Assembly: GCF_001422045.1 (NCBI RefSeq)
Contig: NZ_LMLW01000008.1
Location: 562,501 to 626,500 of the forward strand
Source of the DNA: Sphingomonas sp. Leaf242
GTDB taxonomy: Bacteria > Pseudomonadota > Alphaproteobacteria > Sphingomonadales > Sphingomonadaceae
Direction of reading: 5' to 3'
DNA length: 64,000 nt
The translations under genes were made by a program, and so were the position numbers. Every line of letters begins with the position of its first letter. Position 1 is the stretch's first letter. The notes beneath the pieces were generated by a model. That model saw only the letters and a list, made by a program, of their open reading frames with translations, did no database searches and was not told where the DNA came from. Positions 63,551 to 64,000 of this stretch are shown here, piece after piece.

Positions 63551-64000
63551 GGACGGTTCCAATTCGATGTGGGGCGGGCGGTTCGCCGAAGGGCCGGCAG
63601 CGGTCATGCGCGAGATAAACGCCTCCATTCCCTTCGACAAGCGGCTCTGGCAGCAGGATATTGCCGGTTCGAAGGCGCATGTCGCGATGCTCGGCAAGCA
63701 GGGCATCGTTTCGACGGAGGACGCCGCGACGATCTCGGCGGGCCTCGACACGGTGGCGGCGTACTACGCCGAGCACGGCGTCGAGGAGAATCTGGTCCTC
63801 GAGGATATCCACATGCAGACCGAGGCGCGGCTGGCCGACGCGATCGGTCCGGTCGCGGGGCGGCTGCATACCGCACGCTCGCGCAACGATCAGGTCGCGA
63901 CCGACTTCCGGCTCTGGGTGCGCGATGCGATCGACCAGGCGCTGGCGGCGCTGGCGGGGTTCCAGGAAGCACTGCTGACTCGCGCGGCAGAGCATGCGGC
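63549..64000 (+). CDS. argH: Argininosuccinate lyase (5' part; runs off the window)
   Basis: The first 150 residues of ArgH, which splits argininosuccinate to arginine and fumarate. Seen are [20 protein letters not shown] (residues 7-26), [17 protein letters not shown] and [18 protein letters not shown] (about residues 98-115), all characteristic of the fumarase/aspartase superfamily member ArgH. The start is ATG 63549 (or 63567). The C-terminal two thirds, with the catalytic Ser loop, lie outside the window. Confidence 0.95.
   Translation, partial: MDGSNSMWGGRFAEGPAAVMREINASIPFDKRLWQQDIAGSKAHVAMLGKQGIVSTEDAATISAGLDTVAAYYAEHGVEENLVLEDIHMQTEARLADAIGPVAGRLHTARSRNDQVATDFRLWVRDAIDQALAALAGFQEALLTRAAEHA

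Overview
The window looks like chromosomal DNA of a GC-rich alphaproteobacterium, most likely a Sphingomonas or close relative. The reasons are the high-GC codon use, a class I lysyl-tRNA synthetase, a CBP3-type ubiquinol-cytochrome c chaperone, the TauE/SafE plus TIGR02186 pair, and several families of palindromic intergenic repeats. This placement rests on gene content alone; no 16S or database comparison was possible.

Region 1 to 27.5 kb is mostly housekeeping. It holds a HerA-type ATPase cut by the left edge, a TauE/SafE exporter with its TIGR02186 partner, a compact NfrB-like glycosyltransferase with an NfrA-C-like secreted partner, bamE, a cytochrome bc1 chaperone, YceD, a SixA-type phosphatase, a DinG-type helicase, class I LysRS, a 2H phosphoesterase, an acetylpolyamine/histone deacetylase-type hydrolase, an MFS carrier, an M19 dipeptidase, a membrane acyltransferase, a TonB-like protein, etfAB, sucC, a PilZ protein, rlmE, ppx/gppA and tRNA-Gln(CTG).

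Region 27.5 to 62.9 kb is a large exopolysaccharide (EPS) locus of the Wzx/Wzy type. It has ugd (UDP-glucuronate supply), a type I secretion module (a 1707-residue glycosidase-like repeat protein followed by its HlyB-type ABC exporter and HlyD-type adaptor), three membrane acyltransferases, a Wzy-like polymerase, a Wzx-like flippase, two serine-acetyltransferase-like hexapeptide proteins, an initiating sugar-phosphate transferase, five GT4 glycosyltransferases, a membrane-anchored PilZ protein, two PslG-like secreted glycosidases, an outer-membrane beta-barrel, and an export operon (Wza-like, AAA+ ATPase, Wzz-like, degenerate BY-kinase-like, GT4). The likely flow is: lipid-linked unit started by the sugar-phosphate transferase, extended by the GTs, acylated, flipped, polymerised and exported. 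Three clan GH-A hydrolases, probably in three compartments, could trim or remodel the product. The genes do not match a sphingan (gellan-type) locus because no rhamnose genes are seen.

Region 62.9 to 64 kb returns to housekeeping with a TlpA-like thioredoxin lipoprotein and the start of argH, whose start codons overlap head to head.

The most interesting material is the type I secreted glycosidase/YD-repeat protein and its exporter, the three-compartment set of glycosidases, the Walker-less BY-kinase homologue next to an unexplained AAA+ ATPase, and the PilZ-transmembrane protein inside the EPS locus.
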